From: Dichetophora obliterata
Taxonomy: Eukaryota > Arthropoda > Insecta > Diptera > Sciomyzidae
Direction of reading: 5' to 3'
Assembly: GCA_963920525.1 (NCBI GenBank)
Contig: OY986435.1
Location: forward strand, 262,944,962 to 263,008,961
Length of the DNA stretch: 64,000 nucleotides
The notes beneath the pieces are model-generated. The model made no database searches and was not told the origin of the DNA. It was given only the letters and a program-made list of their open reading frames with translations. Shown here in pieces: positions 1 through 11,663 of the stretch (position 1 is the first letter of the stretch; every line of letters starts with the position of its first letter). Position numbers and translations under genes: made by a program.

Positions 1-1355
1 CATAATATGGTGAAGGGGTTACCATCATTTGATGCTGGAAATATCACATGCGTATCTTGTATAAGAGGAAAACAGGTGCATGATCGTTTTCCATATAAAA
101 ATACAAAATCTTCAAATGCAGTTTTAGAACTAGTACACACTGACTTATGTGGTCCCATGAGAACAGAAAGCATGGGTAAAAAGCATTATTTCATTACATT
201 TATTGACGACTTCTCAAGGAAAGTTTCTGTATTTTTATTACGTAACAAGTCAGATTATCTTCAAGCATTCACAGAATTTAAAATATCTGCAGAGTTAGAA
301 ACCGGAAAGAAAATCAAAATCTCAAATTTCTCAAAGATAATGGTATCAAACATCAATTATCTACTGAATACACACCACAACAAAATGGCAAGATATTTGA
401 TGCTTGAAGGAAATCTACCGGAAATGCTATGGCCGGAGCTAATACACACTTCAGCTTATGTAAGGAATAGGTGTCCCACAAATGTAAACCTAAATAAAAC
501 ACCTGAGGAACTTTGGTGTGGAAAGGTTCCAAGCGTTTCACACTTTCATAAAATAGGCATCACCAGGAAAAGGCAAATGGCAGGCTAGAAACAACGAGTT
601 TATTTTAGTGGGTTATTTGGAGGAATCAAAAGCGTACAGGCTATGGAAAAAAGGATCAAGATATATAACAAAAAGCCGTGATGTAAAAAGGAATTAAGAA
701 ATAACAACACAGCAAGAACTAGTAGGGTAGAACAATTGAACCCGTTGGATTCAATTAAATCGCGCCTAAGGTCTTGGACCTTCAAAGGTCATGATGTGGT
801 GCAAATGTCAAAGGACGAAGATCCAAAGAATTGAAAAGATATGTTAAAATCGCATCAACAAGAAGAATGTTTAGCGGCGATGAGATGTGAATATAATTCA
901 CCTTTAAAAAAAAAACGTGGGAACTGACAGATCTTCCGGAAGGTAGAACCACAGTAGGGTGTAAGTGGTATCGTCGTGATGGTGCAATAGATAAAAGAAA
1001 AGCAAGGTGAGTAGCAAAGGGTTATTCCCAAAAATTTGGCTTGGACTATATGGATACATATGCGCCTGTTGTACTTCAAAATTCGTTGAAACTGATATAC
1101 GCTCTTGCCGTCGAGCATGACTTGCAGTTAAGGCAGCTGGATGTATCCACTGCATTTCTAAATGGTGATATAGAGGAGACAATTTACATGGATCAACCTG
1201 ATGGATTTGTTGAAGAGGCGACATGCAACAAAGTTTGCAGATTGAAAACGTTTTTGAAAGCTTCTTGCACTCTTTTGGCTACACGATCTATATTTTCTAA
1301 TGAACTGTTCGTAAGTTATCGGACGTTGTTCCTGCTTCTTCAAATCGAGCCACAT
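1..1355 (+). pseudogene. copia-type retrotransposon pol remnant (integrase to reverse transcriptase)
   Basis: This is the decayed middle of a Ty1/copia polyprotein. An open stretch from 7 to 588 carries the end of the pre-integrase zinc-binding region and the integrase core, including the LVHTDLCGPM and YFITFIDDFSRK motifs. Stops and frameshifts follow, with a recognisable piece near 590-700. From about 1041 the reverse transcriptase starts with the typical YAPVV, QLDVSTAFLNG and MDQPDGF motifs. The copy continues beyond the left window edge, has no LTR here, and stops near 1355, where the simple-repeat tail of the minus-strand LINE begins. Family-level assignment is firm. The element cannot be active because of many breaks and missing RNase H. 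Confidence 0.9.
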
Positions 1356-1392
1356 ATCACCGAATATTTTTTAATTTTTTTTATTTTTTTTA

Positions 1393-1423
<31 letters not shown>

Positions 1424-1440
1424 TTCATCAATGGAACAGG
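1356..1440 (-). repeat. TAA/AATA simple-repeat tail of LINE A
   Basis: An (ATT)n then (TTTA)n run on the plus strand marks the 3' tail of LINE A, read on the minus strand, and the border with the copia remnant. Confidence 0.7.
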
Positions 1441-1597
1441 TTCCTTACTGACTACAAAATATTTGGCTAAGCCACTTAAGATATATAAACTACAAAATTT
1501 TTGGGAAACCACTTTTATAAAATTAAGATTAACAATTTTTGATAATAATTTAAGATTAGAAAATAATATACTATGTATAATATATTATAATACAGTA

Positions 1598-2541
1598 CAG
1601 GGTTGTCCATATTCGAAGCGCCCATTTCATTTTTAAATAAATCAAAGAAACCACAATTTTTTGTCTGTTCGTTATAAATATCATTTAATTGGGTTCAAGT
1701 AGATTTGCATACATTATTTCTTGAATATGATATCTCGTAAATGGTCGCCATTGGCCTCTACGACATATTGTGCCCGTTTTGCAGCATTTTCCATGGTTTT
1801 CTTCAACATTTCGATGGGAATGGCGGTTATTTCTTGACGGATGTTGGTTTTCAGCTCTTCTAGGGTCTTTGGCTTGTTGACGTAAACCTTTGATTTCAAA
1901 TAACCCCACAAAAAGAAGTCTGGAGGCGTTAAATCTGGTGATCTTGGCGGCCAATCGAAATCACCATTTTTTGACATCAAACGGCCAGGGAACAATTGCT
2001 TCAAAAAATCGATTGTAGTGCGGCTTGTGTGTGGTGGCGCGCCGTCTTGTTGAAACCAGTAGTGCCTGATACGCTTTCGACGAACGATTGGCATGAAAAA
2101 ATTGTTTATCATATCGCGATAACGCTCCTGATTGACAGTAACTCTGTGGCCATTATCATCTTCGAAAAAGAACGGCCCAATGAGCATTTTAGCACAAACG
2201 CCGCACCAAACAGTGACTTTTGCATCGTGAAGAGGTACCTCTTGAATCTCTTGTGGATTTTCAGTGGCATAAATACGGCAATTTTGTTTGTTTACCGTTT
2301 TCTTGGAAGGCGCACTTTTCACTTTATTTATTTTTTTGAAAGCACGTTGAGTTTTCACTATTGACTTGTTTTGTTGAATGTAAATTTCAACAATTTTAGA
2401 GCGTTCGCGTGGCGTGTACTGTTCCATTGTAAACATTTGCTTGGAATGACGCTTCAAACGCGGTATGTCATTAGTCGATTTGGCATCACTGCGGAAAGTT
2501 ACAGTGTTGCCAGATGGGCGCTTCGAATATGGACAACCCTG
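1598..2541 (-). mobile_element. mariner-like element, copy 1 (944 bp, perfect 28-bp TIRs, TA flanks)
   Basis: The ends are a perfect 28-bp inverted repeat (1598-1625 and 2514-2541) beginning CAGGGTTGTCCATATTCG. A TA lies on each side (1596-1597 and 2542-2543), the standard Tc1/mariner target duplication. Copy 2 at 31217-32138 is almost identical inside but has a different variant of the TIR. The element sits in the 3' part of LINE A. Confidence 0.95.
1714..2427 (-). CDS. mariner-like transposase, internally deleted but open (237 aa)
   Basis: The reading frame starts at the methionine of MEQYTPRERSKIVEIY, a helix-turn-helix beginning typical of this SETMAR-like mariner group, and runs open to the end. 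The catalytic domain retains NKQNCRI, VTVWCG, the second Asp in FQQDGAPPH and the third in SPDLTP. I count 37 residues between these two Asp. After SAPSKKT the protein jumps directly to VNKQNCRI. Relatives carry roughly a hundred residues there, with the second DNA-binding helix and the first catalytic Asp (DEAHF-like block). The loss is in frame, so the protein can be made but should lack catalysis. The frame stays open upstream to 2550, into the TIR. It may act only as a DNA-binding competitor, or not at all. Confidence 0.85.
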   Translation of the reverse strand: MEQYTPRERSKIVEIYIQQNKSIVKTQRAFKKINKVKSAPSKKTVNKQNCRIYATENPQEIQEVPLHDAKVTVWCGVCAKMLIGPFFFEDDNGHRVTVNQERYRDMINNFFMPIVRRKRIRHYWFQQDGAPPHTSRTTIDFLKQLFPGRLMSKNGDFDWPPRSPDLTPPDFFLWGYLKSKVYVNKPKTLEELKTNIRQEITAIPIEMLKKTMENAAKRAQYVVEANGDHLRDIIFKK

Positions 2542-2544
2542 TAT

Positions 2545-5314
2545 ATTCATCTATAGAAATTATCTATTAGGACTCTTAACGCCTGCTTCGTCATGGCAAA
2601 ATCAATAGCTATATTGTTAGAGAGCATATTATATTCTATGAGAGTCCTATTCAAAGGAGCATTAATCGCATAGTTTGTTCTGAGCATTTTAATAAAAAAA
2701 AAAGATCATAATTTCTGAGACTTCTTGTTGGAATACTAAAAGTTATCATTTCCAATAATCGAGGGCAGTCAACTGTCCCTTTAATTACATCTGATATAAA
2801 TAATAGTGATATTATAGTTCTTCTACTTTGTAGCGATTTCAAACCAATATATAAGCACCGAGCACTATATGAGGGGGCTGGATCAAAATTTAAGGACTTA
2901 AGAGCGTATCGTGTAAATGATTTTTGAATACGTTCAATACGATTAATATGAGAGCTATAGTAAGGGCTCCAAATAAACGATGCATATTCAAGCTTAGATC
3001 TCACAAAAGCAGAAAAGGGTACTTTATGCGTATATGGATTAATAAAAGCTGAACTATTGCGACGAACAAAAGCATACATCGCATATGCTTTAGGTATAAT
3101 AAAATTGATATGGCTAACAAAAGAAAACTTAATATCGAAAATCACACCCAAATCAGATATTTCATCGTCAGATTTTAAAATGTGGCTATCAATAGAATAT
3201 GAGGTGTTAATGGGATTTTGAGTTTTTGAAAACGAGATATGAAAACACTTTTTTATATTTAATGAAAGGTGGTTTTTAGAACACTATGCAGATATATTTG
3301 ACAATTGTTGTTGTAGATCATGTGCTTCAGATATATTTTCAATAGTAGAATACAATTTTAGATCATCCGCATATAGTAGGCAGCTGGCATTTGAAAAACA
3401 GCTACCAATATCATTGATGAATAAAATGAAAAGTAAAGGGCCATGAATGCTGCCTTGTGGAACACCAGAAGAGGCAACAAAAGGGGCAGATCTTACATTG
3501 TCAATTACAACATAGCTAACTCTTCCAAAATTAAATAAGACCTTAACCATTTCAAAAAAATGGAGTGAAAACCCATGTTTGATAGTTTTGAAACCAAGAA
3601 TTTATGAGATACTCAAAGAGTTTCGAAATAGAAGAAAGTTTTGAAATTGGTCTTTAATAAGATACATCATTTTTATTACCATTTTTAAATATTGGTGTTA
3701 CTAAAGCCATTTTCCAATCAGAAATAAATAAACCTGAAGAAAGCGATTTATTGAAAATTGTCATAATAGGGCAAACCAATGACAAACATCTTTTTAACAA
3801 TATAGAAGACATTCCGTCAATATCAGTTTGCATTGATGGCTTCAGATCAGAAATTCCCTTAATTATATCATCAAATGAAATTAAAAGTGATCCAAAATCA
3901 ATAGAAGTTTGAATCTGTGGAAAACTACAGTCGGCAGCATCGTTATCAGTCACAAAATTAGACTGAAAAACTCAGCAAAAAGGTCAGCAGCAGCATTTGC
4001 GCAACTAGCTGTTTTATCGTTGTAAAAAACCGAAGATGGAATGTTAGAGCAGTTTTTTTTTTTTGATTTTACATATCTCCAGAACGCTTTAGGGTTAGAA
4101 TTTATGTTACATTCAAAGTCTAGGATATACTTATTATAAAGATATCTGTTTAGAAAGTTAAACTCTCTCATATAGTGCTGGTACTTATCCAAAGCACTAG
4201 AATCATTTGTTTCTTTATATCTATTAAAAAATTTGTTTCTTAAATTTTTTAGCTTTTTTAAGCCTTTGGTAAACCAGGGAAGTTTATATGAACTGTGTGA
4301 GTTTAAAGGAATGTTTTGATAACAAATTTCAAAGATTTTGGCCTTAAAATCATTTAAGCAAGACGTTACATCAGAACCATTAAACATAGAAAACCAATCA
4401 ATATTTTTAAAATGATTGTTTAGGATATTAAGGTCACAAAGATTATAATTAAAACTGATTATAGAATTACTGTTATTAAGAAACGGAAATTCATAAAATT
4501 CGAGCTCAATGGTTAGTGGCACATGATGTAGGTCAGTAGAAGTAAAAGGAAACGGATTTTCATATACTTTATAGTTACTATTATTACTTATATAAATTAG
4601 ATCCAAAATTCTATTCAGTTTATTTGACAAACTATTAATCTGCAATAAGTCTAAGCTAAGAAAACTATCAACGAGATAATTTTCAATTGAACTGTTCACA
4701 TTAGATGGCGTAAGGATATTATGATCAAAAGCATACGACCAGATTAATTTATTCAAATTAAAATCACCAAGCACACAAAGGTGATTATCAAGAAGCTTAT
4801 CAGCAGATAAATTCAAAATATTATCTACATGTGCCTTATAAATATTTTCACCACTGTTAGGTGGTATATAAGAAGCGCAGATAAATAATAGTCCAGACGA
4901 ACCCTGCACTTTCACACAGAGCTGATCCAGAAGAGAATCAGCATTTTCCAAAACTAAGATAGATGCACAATATTTGCGACTAACAGCTATAAGTACACCA
5001 CCTCCTCTTGAGCAGCCAGTTTTAGCAGCATCACGATCTTTACGAAATATATTGTAGAGTGTAGGATTGAAAAAGTCTTCATCAAAAAAGTCTGAGTTGA
5101 GCCAGGTTTCAACTAGAACAATAATGTCATGATCCATCTGAGAGCTTTTGGATAGTATAAATTGAGATTTTGTTCTCATTCCAGACATATTCTGATAATA
5201 AATAGCTATAGTTTTATCTTTACGAGCTAAGTTTGAATCACTTAAGTCTGTCTCTCTGTATTCCCTTTTTCCGGAAAAAAACGAAAAGCACGTAGGTTGA
5301 TTCCAACAGGTCAA
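2545..5314 (-). pseudogene. LINE A ORF2: endonuclease and reverse transcriptase, frameshifted
   Basis: The 5' block (5314-3950) encodes an AP-type endonuclease: YYQNMSGMRTK at the start, VETWLN, and VLGDFNLNK before the C-terminal part. The reverse transcriptase follows in broken pieces: LKPSMQTDIDGMSS and SDWKMALVTPIFK (3953-3654), then GVPQGS and YADDLKLY (3550-3284). A C-terminal part with LEYASFIWSPY lies at 3151-2651, and residual coding continues in another frame to about 2545. The gaps between pieces are frameshifts, not introns. ORF1's stop codon at 5313-5311 overlaps the start of this open frame. Confidence 0.88.
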
Positions 5315-5616
5315 ACAGAAGCATCTAATAATTTCTCATAGAAAGGTGAAGAAACACCAAGTTTAAAATTCACTCTAGCAATAGAGTCACTCAAAACATT
5401 ATTTCGAAGCAACTTACTGCAAGAAAGGTGACATTTATCTATATTTGCATGTTTAACAACATAATCAATTATGTTTTCTGCATTTACTGACGGCAAAAAC
5501 GAAGAAATATGTAGCCATTTCATGCGAGGAGCAACATCTAGATCAATAGCAACATTATTGCCAACAACAAGTGTTTTGTTTCTGTAGTTAGATTTCTTAC
5601 GACGCGCAACATTCCC
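5311..5616 (-). pseudogene. LINE A ORF1 C-terminal fragment
   Basis: About 100 codons in frame with 5523-5311 extend upstream to near 5616 (RRKKSNYRNKTLVVG, then MKWLHISSFLPSVN and FKLGVSSPFYEKL). This is the C-terminal RNA-binding-like part found in ORF1 proteins of CR1/Jockey-like elements. It is cut at its 5' end where LINE B's tail begins. Confidence 0.65.
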
Positions 5617-5628
5617 GTCAGAGAATGG

Positions 5629-6140
5629 AAATTATTTATTTTCATTCTTGTACATTAAGTACATGTATCTTTTATAGTACACCAAAGGAGGAAAATCAAG
5701 TTGATAGATATTTACTTATTTACTAACATTTACCTTAAATTATGTAAATAAATTATTAAATTAAAATATTAAAATAAATATGATATATATAATTTCAAAG
5801 TTATTAAGTAATCAGTTTAAACAGTTTATTTAAAAAAGAGAAAGAAAAGAAAGTTTTTAAGCAAAGAAAAGAATGAATAGATAAAAGAAAAGAGAATAGC
5901 ATGGAAACTTAATTTAATGAATAATTATTCTATTTCTGAAAAGTATCTTAAAATTTCCCGTTTAAAGCTGGTTATAATATTTATTTGTTTCAAATAATTG
6001 GGCAATGAATTCCAAAGTCTTATGGTGCTAATAAAAAAGAATCTGCCACTGTTGAGGTAGCTGTTCTCGGAACAATAAAGTTGGTCGAACGATTGGATTG
6101 GAAAAACTGTACACGCTCAGAAATCTTGGAATTAATTTTA
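5629..6140 (-). mobile_element. LINE B 3' end fragment
   Basis: On the minus strand a reverse-transcriptase C-terminus is readable across one frameshift. Pieces include KISERVQFFQSNRSTNF and IRLWNSLPNYLKQ, ending with a stop near 5929. About 290 bp of A/T-rich 3' UTR follow, ending AATAAATAA at about 5630. The WNSLP motif is a hallmark of LINE ORF2 ends. It abuts LINE A's truncated ORF1 exactly. Confidence 0.7.
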
Positions 6141-6369
6141 ATCCAATCGTTGGAATCATGCATTTTTTAATACTTTTTCTATTAGAATTAAAACTCTTCA
6201 AAATACTAGACATTTTTTAATAAAACCTGGAATACTTTTTAATACAGTTTGGATTAGTCTTTAAAAACAGCGTTCGGCTTGGTTCGGCTCTTATGCATGT
6301 TTATCATTTCTTTATACATGTGGCTTCATAGAGCAGTTGGTAGAGCCAACAACTTATAACCTATAAATA

Positions 6370-7612
6370 AGATCCATGATAGATAAGAAGCCATTATCTC
6401 TAGCTCAACATGCTTACACCAAAGGCAAATCAGTGGAAACAGCTCTCCACTCCATAATCTCCATCATTGAAAAATCCCTCTATCTGAAGGAATATACAAT
6501 GATAGCTTTTATTGATATAGAAGGAGCCTTTAATAACGTCGAGGCAGGGGCCATCATCAGTGCGCTGACGGAGCTTGGGGTGGATGCCGCGCTGATAGCA
6601 CTCATAAACCAAATGCTAGTTGGCAGGATTATAAGTGCAAAATTTGGAGCGGCATCCACGCTAAGATCTGTACCAAGAGGAACCCCTCAGGGAGGGGTTC
6701 TATCGCCTCTACTCTGGAATTTAGCAGTGAATGAACTGCTAGGCAAACTAGAACTAGATGGGTGCAGGGTGATAGCTTATGCCGATGACGTTGCTATTGT
6801 TACCTCTGGAAAATATATATCTACTCTCCGAGACATTATGCAAAACTGCCTAAATACTCTTGTCAACTGGACTATCAGCTGTGGGCTCAGCGTTAATCCT
6901 AATAAGACTGAGTTAGTAGTTTTCACAAGAAAACACAATGTACCTCAAATTAGCCCTCCAAAACTGGGAAATACAAGTCTTATCTTCTCAGATCAAGCAA
7001 AATACCTGGGCCTTATACTAGATAGGAAACTAAACTGGAAGCCCAATCTGCTCGAAAGAGCCAAAAAAGCGAACATTGCCCTATACTCTTGCAAAAAGGC
7101 GGTGGGTAGCAAATGGGGTTTACAGCCAAGTGTTACTCACTGGCTTTATACAGCAGTTGTAAGGCCAATATTGCTATATGGTGCTATTGTCTGGTGGCAT
7201 GCACTCGAAAAACAGACTCACCATAACCTTATCCGTAAAGTTCAAAGATCAGCTGAACTGTGCATTAGCGGGGCCCTAAGAACCACTCCGACAGACGCAT
7301 TAGACACAATGCTCCATCTTACACCACTTGATATCCTAGCTAAACAGATGGCCGCTAATACAGCCATCCGCCTAGTAGCCACCTCCCAGTGGAAAGAAGG
7401 TACACTAGGACATTCTTGTATCAGAAAATTTCTCCCTCCTTTACCTAGGTCCATTGACTACATCACACAAAAACTACTCTTTGAGAGGAAGTTCGATGTA
7501 TCCATTCCCTCTCGAGAAGAGTGGGAACAAGAAAACCGTTCACCTCACAATGTCATTGAGATCTTTACGGATGGATCAAAACTAGATGGCAAAGTAGGTG
7601 GAGGAAATTATT
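6370..7612 (+). pseudogene. LINE C (LOA/I-like): reverse transcriptase and start of RNase H
   Basis: A single open frame carries the reverse transcriptase from SLAQHAYTKGKSVETAL through IDIEGAFNN, GTPQGGVLSPLLWN and AYADDVAIV. A C-terminal part follows (ILLYGAIVWWHAL, RKVQRSAELCI), then the first RNase H motif IEIFTDGSKLDGK. An RNase H domain after the reverse transcriptase points to the I/LOA/R1 side of the LINE tree. The copy lacks endonuclease and ORF1 upstream and stops abruptly near 7612 after GGG, so it is truncated at both ends. It is unusually intact inside, with no stop or frameshift over about 410 codons, which suggests a fairly recent insertion. Confidence 0.88.
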
Positions 7613-8180
7613 TCTTTGATAAAACTCTAAATTGTTTTTTTTTTTATCTTTTAATTAGCGACTTAATAAATAACCACAAATTTTTTATCATGTTGATAAA
7701 AAATACATTTTTATAAAAGTGCTTATAAGGGTTAATTAACGACAGAAATGAAAAGCAGCATTCAGTACCTTTCCAATGATACCACGGAATGGTAAATCAG
7801 GCTATAAATGGGGAAGTTATATATATTTTTATAAAAACTGCATTAAAAGAAATTGAAAAAATCACTGCAAATAACTCAATAACTAAGTGTGTGGGCAAAT
7901 TTAAAAAAAAATAAAAAAACGAAACTATGTATTTCATCGATTTACACTATTTGTGACAATTTTTTTGACCGAAGGTAGTGTGGTATAAATAGTATTAATC
8001 AAAAACGCGATTTTTAGAGGTTATTTCAAACCATTCCAGCTCACGAACGGCTAAATCTAGAGTTGCAATATTTTGGGAATCATCATAAAATAAACCAAAG
8101 TTTGTTTTCAGGAGGTGACCCGGACAACTTTTTTTTCCTCCATACAAGTTGAGGCGCCTTAATATACAATACAGTTTGTA
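7613..8180. other. A/T-rich spacer, no feature recognised
   Basis: No coding frame, inverted repeat or known repeat was recognised. It separates LINE C from LINE D and contains short poly-T and poly-A runs. Confidence 0.5.
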
Positions 8181-8880
8181 TTAGAATTTAATCCAAGATT
8201 TCTGAGCGTGTAATTTTTCATAGAGATATCTAGGGTGTCGAGTATTGATAAGTCCGTGTAAAAAAATTATATTACGCATGTTTAAATATTGAACTAAATT
8301 ACAACCAAGAATTTCCTTGCATTTCGCAGAGATATGATCCCAACGTTGGATTTTAAAAACATACCTAGCAGCATTGTTAAATGCAACAAGGAACTTATGC
8401 TGTGAATGTGAGTCAAGCTTACTGTACACTACGTCTGCAAAAGTTATATGTGGCAAAATTAATTGTACTACAAGCCTTCGCCGAGTTTCAAGGGGGGTAA
8501 AGTCAGAAGAAGCGCGCAGGGAACGCAATGTCAAATAAATTTTATTTAGAGTGTAGTTGACGAAAGTACAAGAAAGATTTGAGTTGAGAATAAAGCCAAG
8601 GTTTTTCACTTTATTCACAACCTCCAACTGATCAGCTCCTATCAATAAAGGCGGAATATCCACAAAGCAAGAAACAGTTCTGGATATTGGCAACACTTTA
8701 GATTTCAGAGGATTTATAAAAAGCAAGTTAGTAGCAGCCCACTTTTCTAGTAAAGACAAATCAGAGTTAAGTCTATAGCTTAAATCTTCTAAAAGGCCAA
8801 TAGGTCTAGAGAGGTAGAGCTGAATATCATCAGCATAAGCGTGAAGCGTCATCAGCATTGTTAGTGGAAAAGGAGTATAT
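8181..8880 (-). pseudogene. LINE D reverse-transcriptase C-terminal half
   Basis: The frame starts just before the catalytic motif HAYADDIQLYLS and continues through NPLKSKVLPIS, NKVKNLGFILNS, LILPHITFADVVYSKL and FNNAARYVFKIQRWDHIS to a stop at 8181. It is truncated 5' of the YADD box. The 20 bp at 8193-8212 recur in inverted orientation at 6110-6129 next to LINE B, which could mean the two fragments derive from one rearranged insertion. Confidence 0.8.
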
Positions 8881-9276
8881 CGTTCCGGAAATTGTCGTCG
8901 AAATTCACGTTGTGTTGCAATAATTAAATTATTATTCACTGCTTTCAGCACGTTGTTGTGGAGAGTAATTATCTATTTTCATATTATCTATTTTGAATTT
9001 CTCTTTTATTATTTGAAAATAAAATGCGGAAAAAGTTATTAATTATTGTTAGAAGTTATAAGCAAAACCAATCAGATAGTACTTTTGGGGCACCCTGTAT
9101 ATCAAAAATTTTTTAAAATAGACCTTTTTGTTCTTAATTTATAGCCTGTGGGTGAAGTTCTATTAAATTTGTTCCGGTAGTTACATGTGCACGTTAGAGG
9201 AATAAAATGGTCTAAAAAATATATCTCACAATTATGTTAATGGCACTATTTAGAAGTCTTATGCAATAACTAGTAA
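8881..9276. other. A/T-rich spacer
   Basis: No gene or clear repeat structure was seen in this stretch. Confidence 0.4.
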
Positions 9277-10080
9277 TCCCGGGCAGAGACGTTGTACTGC
9301 CACAGACTGCCTTACTGCCATATAGGGATTTTAATGCTGATGGGAAAAAACAATTTTATATAACTGAATAGCATAACTGTAGTGCGACTGCGCCCATTTT
9401 TCAGTTTCCGAATGTAACCATATGAACTAAATTACCAAATTTTAGTCTAGTACGACCACAACCGTCTAAAACATAGCAATTTTATTGGTTTTTGGACGGG
9501 GGTGTAGCAACTTTTGTTTTTTATTATTTGAGATATTAACCTGTTTAACAGATTTTGTAAATTTAGTGGCCTTAGATGTAGCCGTTCCTGAGATTTTAAG
9601 AGACAACGCACGAACGATTTTGTATATATAGAAGAGCGGTGAAAGTAGGCGTGGCAAAATTTATTTATATAGTGACCACCACTCACTCATAGCTCATACA
9701 CACCAATTTTTTAATAAAACATATACAACTCAAAACTTATAATGATTTATAAAAAGAAGGCGAAGTTATCTTTTAAAAATAAATGTTAGTCCAAAACAAC
9801 CGAATTCGTCTGAAATATAGCATTTTTATTGATTTGTGGGCCGTAATAGAGGGTGTGGGAATTTCGTTTTATTATTCTAGACATATGCCCTGATAAAAAC
9901 TGTTGTACATTTCATGTAACATAGGTGTTACCATTCCTGAGATCTTAAAGGACACCAACCCGCACGAACGATTTTATATATAGAGATATGTAATCAATTT
10001 CAAACCGTCACGCAGTGGGAGGCCTTCATAAAAGTTTTGGCCATAAATAGTAAAAATAAACCTACAACTTTGAAATTTGA
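9277..10080 (+). repeat. dispersed repeat family 1, two adjacent units
   Basis: The first unit begins CCCGGGCAGAGACGTTG, continues with 'actgccttactgcc' and ends near 'acgaacgattttgtatata'. A second, related unit with the same internal order follows from about 9780. Close relatives lie at 17087-17760, 27868-28420, 10500-10740, 33525-33740 and 60850-61560 (the last inverted). There is no open frame of known type. Confidence 0.75.
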
Positions 10081-10499
10081 TACGAGTTCTTTGAAGAGTT
10101 TAATGTGAAATACGTGCATGTTTGGATAAAATCCGCTCACAGACACGCCCACCTTCTATACGATTTCTTTTATAAAAAATAGTAAAAAGAAACCTCGAGC
10201 TTTGAAATTTGGTATGAGTGCTTTGTGCAGTTAAATATCCCGTGCAGAGTGACTTTATCAAAAGAGTAAAATATCTTTAAATAACAAAAAAAAAAAAAAG
10301 TATAGAATGATTTAAATTTCTTGATATATGCTTCAATTTGTAATGTGAACTCTGAGTTTGAAATTTGGCACGTCATCAAAGTAGTAGAACCTTCATAAAT
10401 TCCTCAAAAATTAATTCACTACAGCAACAATTTTGAGATTATATAACGAAATATCAACAAATTTTGTATCTTATGTTTTAGCGGAGCTGCAATCGTCCA
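10081..10499. other. decayed continuation of repeat family 1
   Basis: The phrase 'tttgaaatttggtatgagtg' and close variants recur here (about 10072, 10203, 10345). This indicates diverged internal units of the same family. No gene is seen. Confidence 0.4.
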
Positions 10500-10740
10500 A
10501 AGTTAGAAAAAGTATAGCAGTGAGGGGACTGCCGACCGAAGCGAAAACCTATATATAAAATATTAGTATTCTCTGGAAGAGTTTTTCCTGCCACGGATCG
10601 CTTTACTGCTTTATAAAAATGTTCATGCTAATCGGAAAAACTGTTTATATTTTCATTCCCTCAGTCTTTGATTATATCTATCAAAATATTTTTTATTCAG
10701 ATAATATTTTTATTTTATTGCTGATATAGAAATAAAATAC
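10500..10740 (+). repeat. dispersed repeat family 1, short copy
   Basis: The order 'gaggggactgccgacc', 'tatatataaaatatta', 'ctttactgc', 'catgctaatcgg' is shared with 33525-33740, so both are copies of one element. Confidence 0.65.
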
Positions 10741-11228
10741 AGGGGGCACTATTGAATGAAAAATAATCCTCATAAAATAAAATAAACTTTCTATTTTTTA
10801 TATATGATATTTTGTTTGATTCGTCTTGAAGTCTCTTTTAATGCATGCATTTGAGATCTTGCTACAAGGAAAACAGAAAATATAGCAAGCAAAGTGCAGG
10901 TTATTTTCTGCCCCCGATTCACTTCACCCGTATATCCGGTTCATCATTAATGCACATTATTTTCGTCTTTTATGATTTCATTATATTTTAAATTGTGGGT
11001 ATTAACATAAAAAACAGAGTAACACATAAACAAAAATATAAATTAAACTTATTTGAATAATTAATGTACACATAAAATACGTATACATAGAATTAGTATT
11101 TACATAAATTTCATTGAATTTCATTTACATTATTTTCACTGTTTGCGTCATTAATAATTGAATTATATTTAAAAAACAAATACTATAGGCGTATGGTAGC
11201 TAAAGTAAGAATCAAAACATTTTTGGAC
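10741..11228. other. A/T-rich spacer
   Basis: No coding frame or inverted repeat was found. Confidence 0.4.
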
Positions 11229-11590
11229 GATGCAGTCCCAGTCATGATAAAATTATTATTAGGTAGCCTTGACAACTACTTATTTTCTCACGAGCTGCGA
11301 CCATCGAATTTCACACAAAAGAAAACAATATAAATTGCGTGTGTCACACACATTGGCAGCTTTCAGAGGAGTCAATAGTTGGCAGCTGTTCTTTTTAAAT
11401 TTGAGTGAGAAACCTTTGCAATTAAATGATCCATTCACAACAGGTGACTCCTCTGAATGCGGCCAATTCAGAGGAGTCGTGTGCAGAGCAGACGTGTGAC
11501 ACACGTTCTCTATTTTGTTTTCTTTTGTTTGACATTCGATGATTGAAACACGAAATGTCACTCCTACCTATTACTTATTATACCATGGTC
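11229..11590. mobile_element. MITE with long imperfect inverted repeats
   Basis: The left part (11303-11360, 'catcgaatttcac...') and right part (11475-11542) are inverted copies sharing AACAAAAGAAAACAA-type and CGTGTGTCACAC blocks. The outer ends 'ttattattaggtag' and 'ctacctattacttatta' also pair. Inside is a perfect 12-bp stem GACTCCTCTGAA with a 9-nt loop (about 11444-11476), whose sequence recurs a third time near 11365. It is noncoding. Confidence 0.7.
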
Positions 11591-11663
11591 CCAGTCAGAG
11601 AATATACTGGCGACATTTATAAAACAACAAATGTTTTTATGTTGGTCATGAAACTCAAACACA

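Larger units (their letters stand above)
1356..5628 (-). mobile_element. LINE A, two-ORF non-LTR retrotransposon, interrupted by a mariner
   Basis: A minus-strand LINE runs from a 5'-truncated ORF1 near 5620 to a 3' tail of TAA/AATA repeats at 1362-1432. Its coding end near 2545 and its 3' UTR (1433-1597) lie on either side of mariner copy 1, so the mariner landed inside it. The tail abuts the copia remnant, so the LINE itself inserted into the copia. Endonuclease plus YADD reverse transcriptase and an A/T-rich microsatellite tail fit the Jockey/CR1 group. The exact clade was not decided. Confidence 0.82.

Noticed and set aside
1996..2364. Plus-strand frame across mariner copy 1
   Set aside because: It is antisense to the transposase and has no motif of its own.
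11269..11561. Overlapping frames on both strands of about 80-90 codons
   Set aside because: They translate the inverted arms of a MITE, which is why both strands look open.
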